This document shows, piece after piece, positions 62,573-64,000 of a DNA stretch of 64,000 nt. Location of the stretch: NCBI GenBank assembly GCA_023055355.1, contig JALJCS010000028.1:6014418-6078417 (forward strand), in the 5' to 3' direction. The stretch comes from Agelaius tricolor. Its lineage: Eukaryota > Chordata > Aves > Passeriformes > Icteridae. Position 1 is the stretch's first letter; each line of letters starts with the position of its first letter. The notes below the pieces were generated by a model that was not told the origin of the DNA, made no database searches, and saw nothing but the letters and a program-made list of their open reading frames with translations. Made by a program: the position numbers and the translations under genes.

Positions 62573-62921
62573 TGTGACCGTGTTCACAGGGGTCTTAAAT
62601 TGAAGGAAGAGACGAGGATCTGACTCCATGTTTCTGAAGGCTTGATTTATTATTTTATGATATATATTGCATTAAAACTATACTAAAAGAATAGAAGAAA
62701 AGATTTCATCAGAAGGCTAGCAAAGAATAGAAAAAGAAAGAATGATAACAAAGGCAGCTCAGACTCTCTGTCTGAGCCAGTTGGGCTGTGATTAGCCATT
62801 AATTAGAAACAACCACATGAGACCAATCCCAGATGCACCTGTTGCATTCCACAGCAGCAGATAGCCATTGTTTACATTTTATTCCTGAGGCCTCTCAGCT
62901 TCATAAAACATGTCCGTGACA
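62573..62921 (-). mobile_element. Solo LTR (family A) in MEGF6 intron 2
   Basis: Starts TGTGACCGTGTTCACAGG and ends GTCCGTGACA on plus, i.e. a full minus-oriented copy (antisense to MEGF6), 153 bp after the exon 2 donor. No clear target duplication was seen. Confidence 0.8.
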
Positions 62922-63505
62922 ATACTGCCACTACTATTATGAAAAACCCATTGCCCTTCCCAAAGAGAAGGTCTATCCATTGTTCTCATTCTGAAGAAGC
63001 TTTGTCCTTGTGGTGGGCTGTTTCCCATCTTCAGGCAATGTTTAACATCTGTTTCCTATGATCCAGCCACGTTAATGGAATGACTTATTCTCATCGTGTG
63101 CACTGTTCCTGTTATCTTTAGGCATCTCCTCCTTAAAGCCCCTCAGTGCCTCTTGTCTGACAGAGCTGATGGCAGGAGCTGGGTCCCAGGGAGGGTTATT
63201 GGCTAAGATAACAGTGAAAGTGGCCGTGGTGCAGGGGATGGGGCGGTGCAGGGACTGCTGGGGTCAGCAGGATTTCCTGCAGGGTCACCTTGTTCCTTTC
63301 ACTCCCTGAGCTGCACTGTGCTCAGGCCCACGCCAGAAGAGCTTGAGCTGGGCTTGCACAGGTGAGCACAGGGCTGGACCATCCCCTGAGTGCTTGTCCA
63401 CCTAATCACAGCATCCCTTGGGTTCCCAGCTGGCCGGAGATGGGAGACTGGGTAGGAGGCCCTGCAGAAGGAGGGCTCTGAACATGTGTTAGAGCACAAA
63501 AATGG

Positions 63506-63893
63506 TGTGGCATTCACATTCTCTGAAACAATCCCTTCGCCCAGGATTTTTCTCCTGGGAAGCCTCAGAGAAAAGGAAAACAATTCTTATCTCATTTGCT
63601 TCTCCTGTGTTTTGCTGCTTTGGAATGTGTGTGGAGATTGTTTACCACAGGTGATTGTTTCATTGGATTCTGCTGTGAGTTGTTTTCACTCATTGGTCAG
63701 TCAGGACCAAGCTGTGTTGGGACTCTGGAGAGAGTAATGAGTTTTCATTATTATCTTTTTAGCATTGAGTAAGTATCTTTTCTGTATTCTTTAGCATAGT
63801 ATAGTATTCTTTCATATAATATAGTATCATAAAATAATAAATTTGCCTTCTGAGAACATGGAATCAGATTCATCATTCCTCCCTGCAAATACA
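63506..63893 (+). mobile_element. Solo LTR (family C)
   Basis: Begins TGTGGCATTCACATTCTCTG, has a TATAGTATAGTATTC region and AATAATAAATTTGCC near its end. It resembles a common passerine ERV LTR. Sense to MEGF6, inside intron 2. The 3' limit is approximate. Confidence 0.7.
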
Positions 63894-64000
63894 ATAAAAA
63901 GGAACTTTTCTTACCTGTGCAGCAGCCAAACTACAACATGCCCAAGAGGCTGGAAGCCTCCCCCTGCTCTTCCTGCCTCATTAGGGAGTTACAAGCCTTT

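Noticed and set aside
62904..62913. Perfect p53 half-site AAACATGTCC inside an LTR
   Set aside because: Only one half-site; decamers of this kind occur by chance, and other copies of the LTR have a changed base here.

Overview
The window is vertebrate nuclear DNA, almost certainly from a bird and probably a songbird. It holds many CR1 LINE 3' ends and several endogenous-retrovirus LTRs of a kind I recognise from passerine genomes, and its coding exons match the block MEGF6–TPRG1L–WRAP73–TP73 (human 1p36.32) in conserved order and relative orientation. The four genes were read from exon translations joined at GT/AG boundaries that keep frame.

Layout. (1) About 1–36.5 kb, minus strand: TP73 (p73). 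Coding exons 2–13 and the alternative deltaN exon are present. The last coding exon (rest of the SAM domain and the C-terminus) lies beyond position 1. Introns are GC-rich and full of minisatellites and solo LTRs; two sense-oriented LTRs sit in introns 7 and 8. (2) 36.6–51.4 kb, plus strand: WRAP73 (WDR8), complete in 12 exons (449 codons), starting in a CpG-rich head-to-head promoter probably shared with TP73; its introns are AT-richer and carry many CR1 fragments. (3) 53.7–56.3 kb, minus strand: TPRG1L, complete in 5 exons (270 codons), tail-to-tail with WRAP73. (4) 60.1 kb to the window end, plus strand: the first two coding exons of MEGF6 (signal peptide and start of the EMI domain); the rest of the gene is to the right.

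The genes do not form an operon. p73 is a p53-family transcription factor made in TA and deltaN forms from two promoters. WRAP73 is a centriolar-satellite/spindle WD40 protein, TPRG1L a presynaptic-vesicle-associated protein, and MEGF6 a secreted EGF-repeat protein. The most interesting points are a p53-type response element at the deltaN promoter followed by an upstream ORF ending one base before the deltaN start, sense LTRs tight against TP73 exons, duplicated splice-acceptor segments in TP73 and MEGF6, and an intron nearly filled by a G-quadruplex-prone 18-bp repeat. No prokaryotic system, CRISPR array, tRNA or rRNA was seen.
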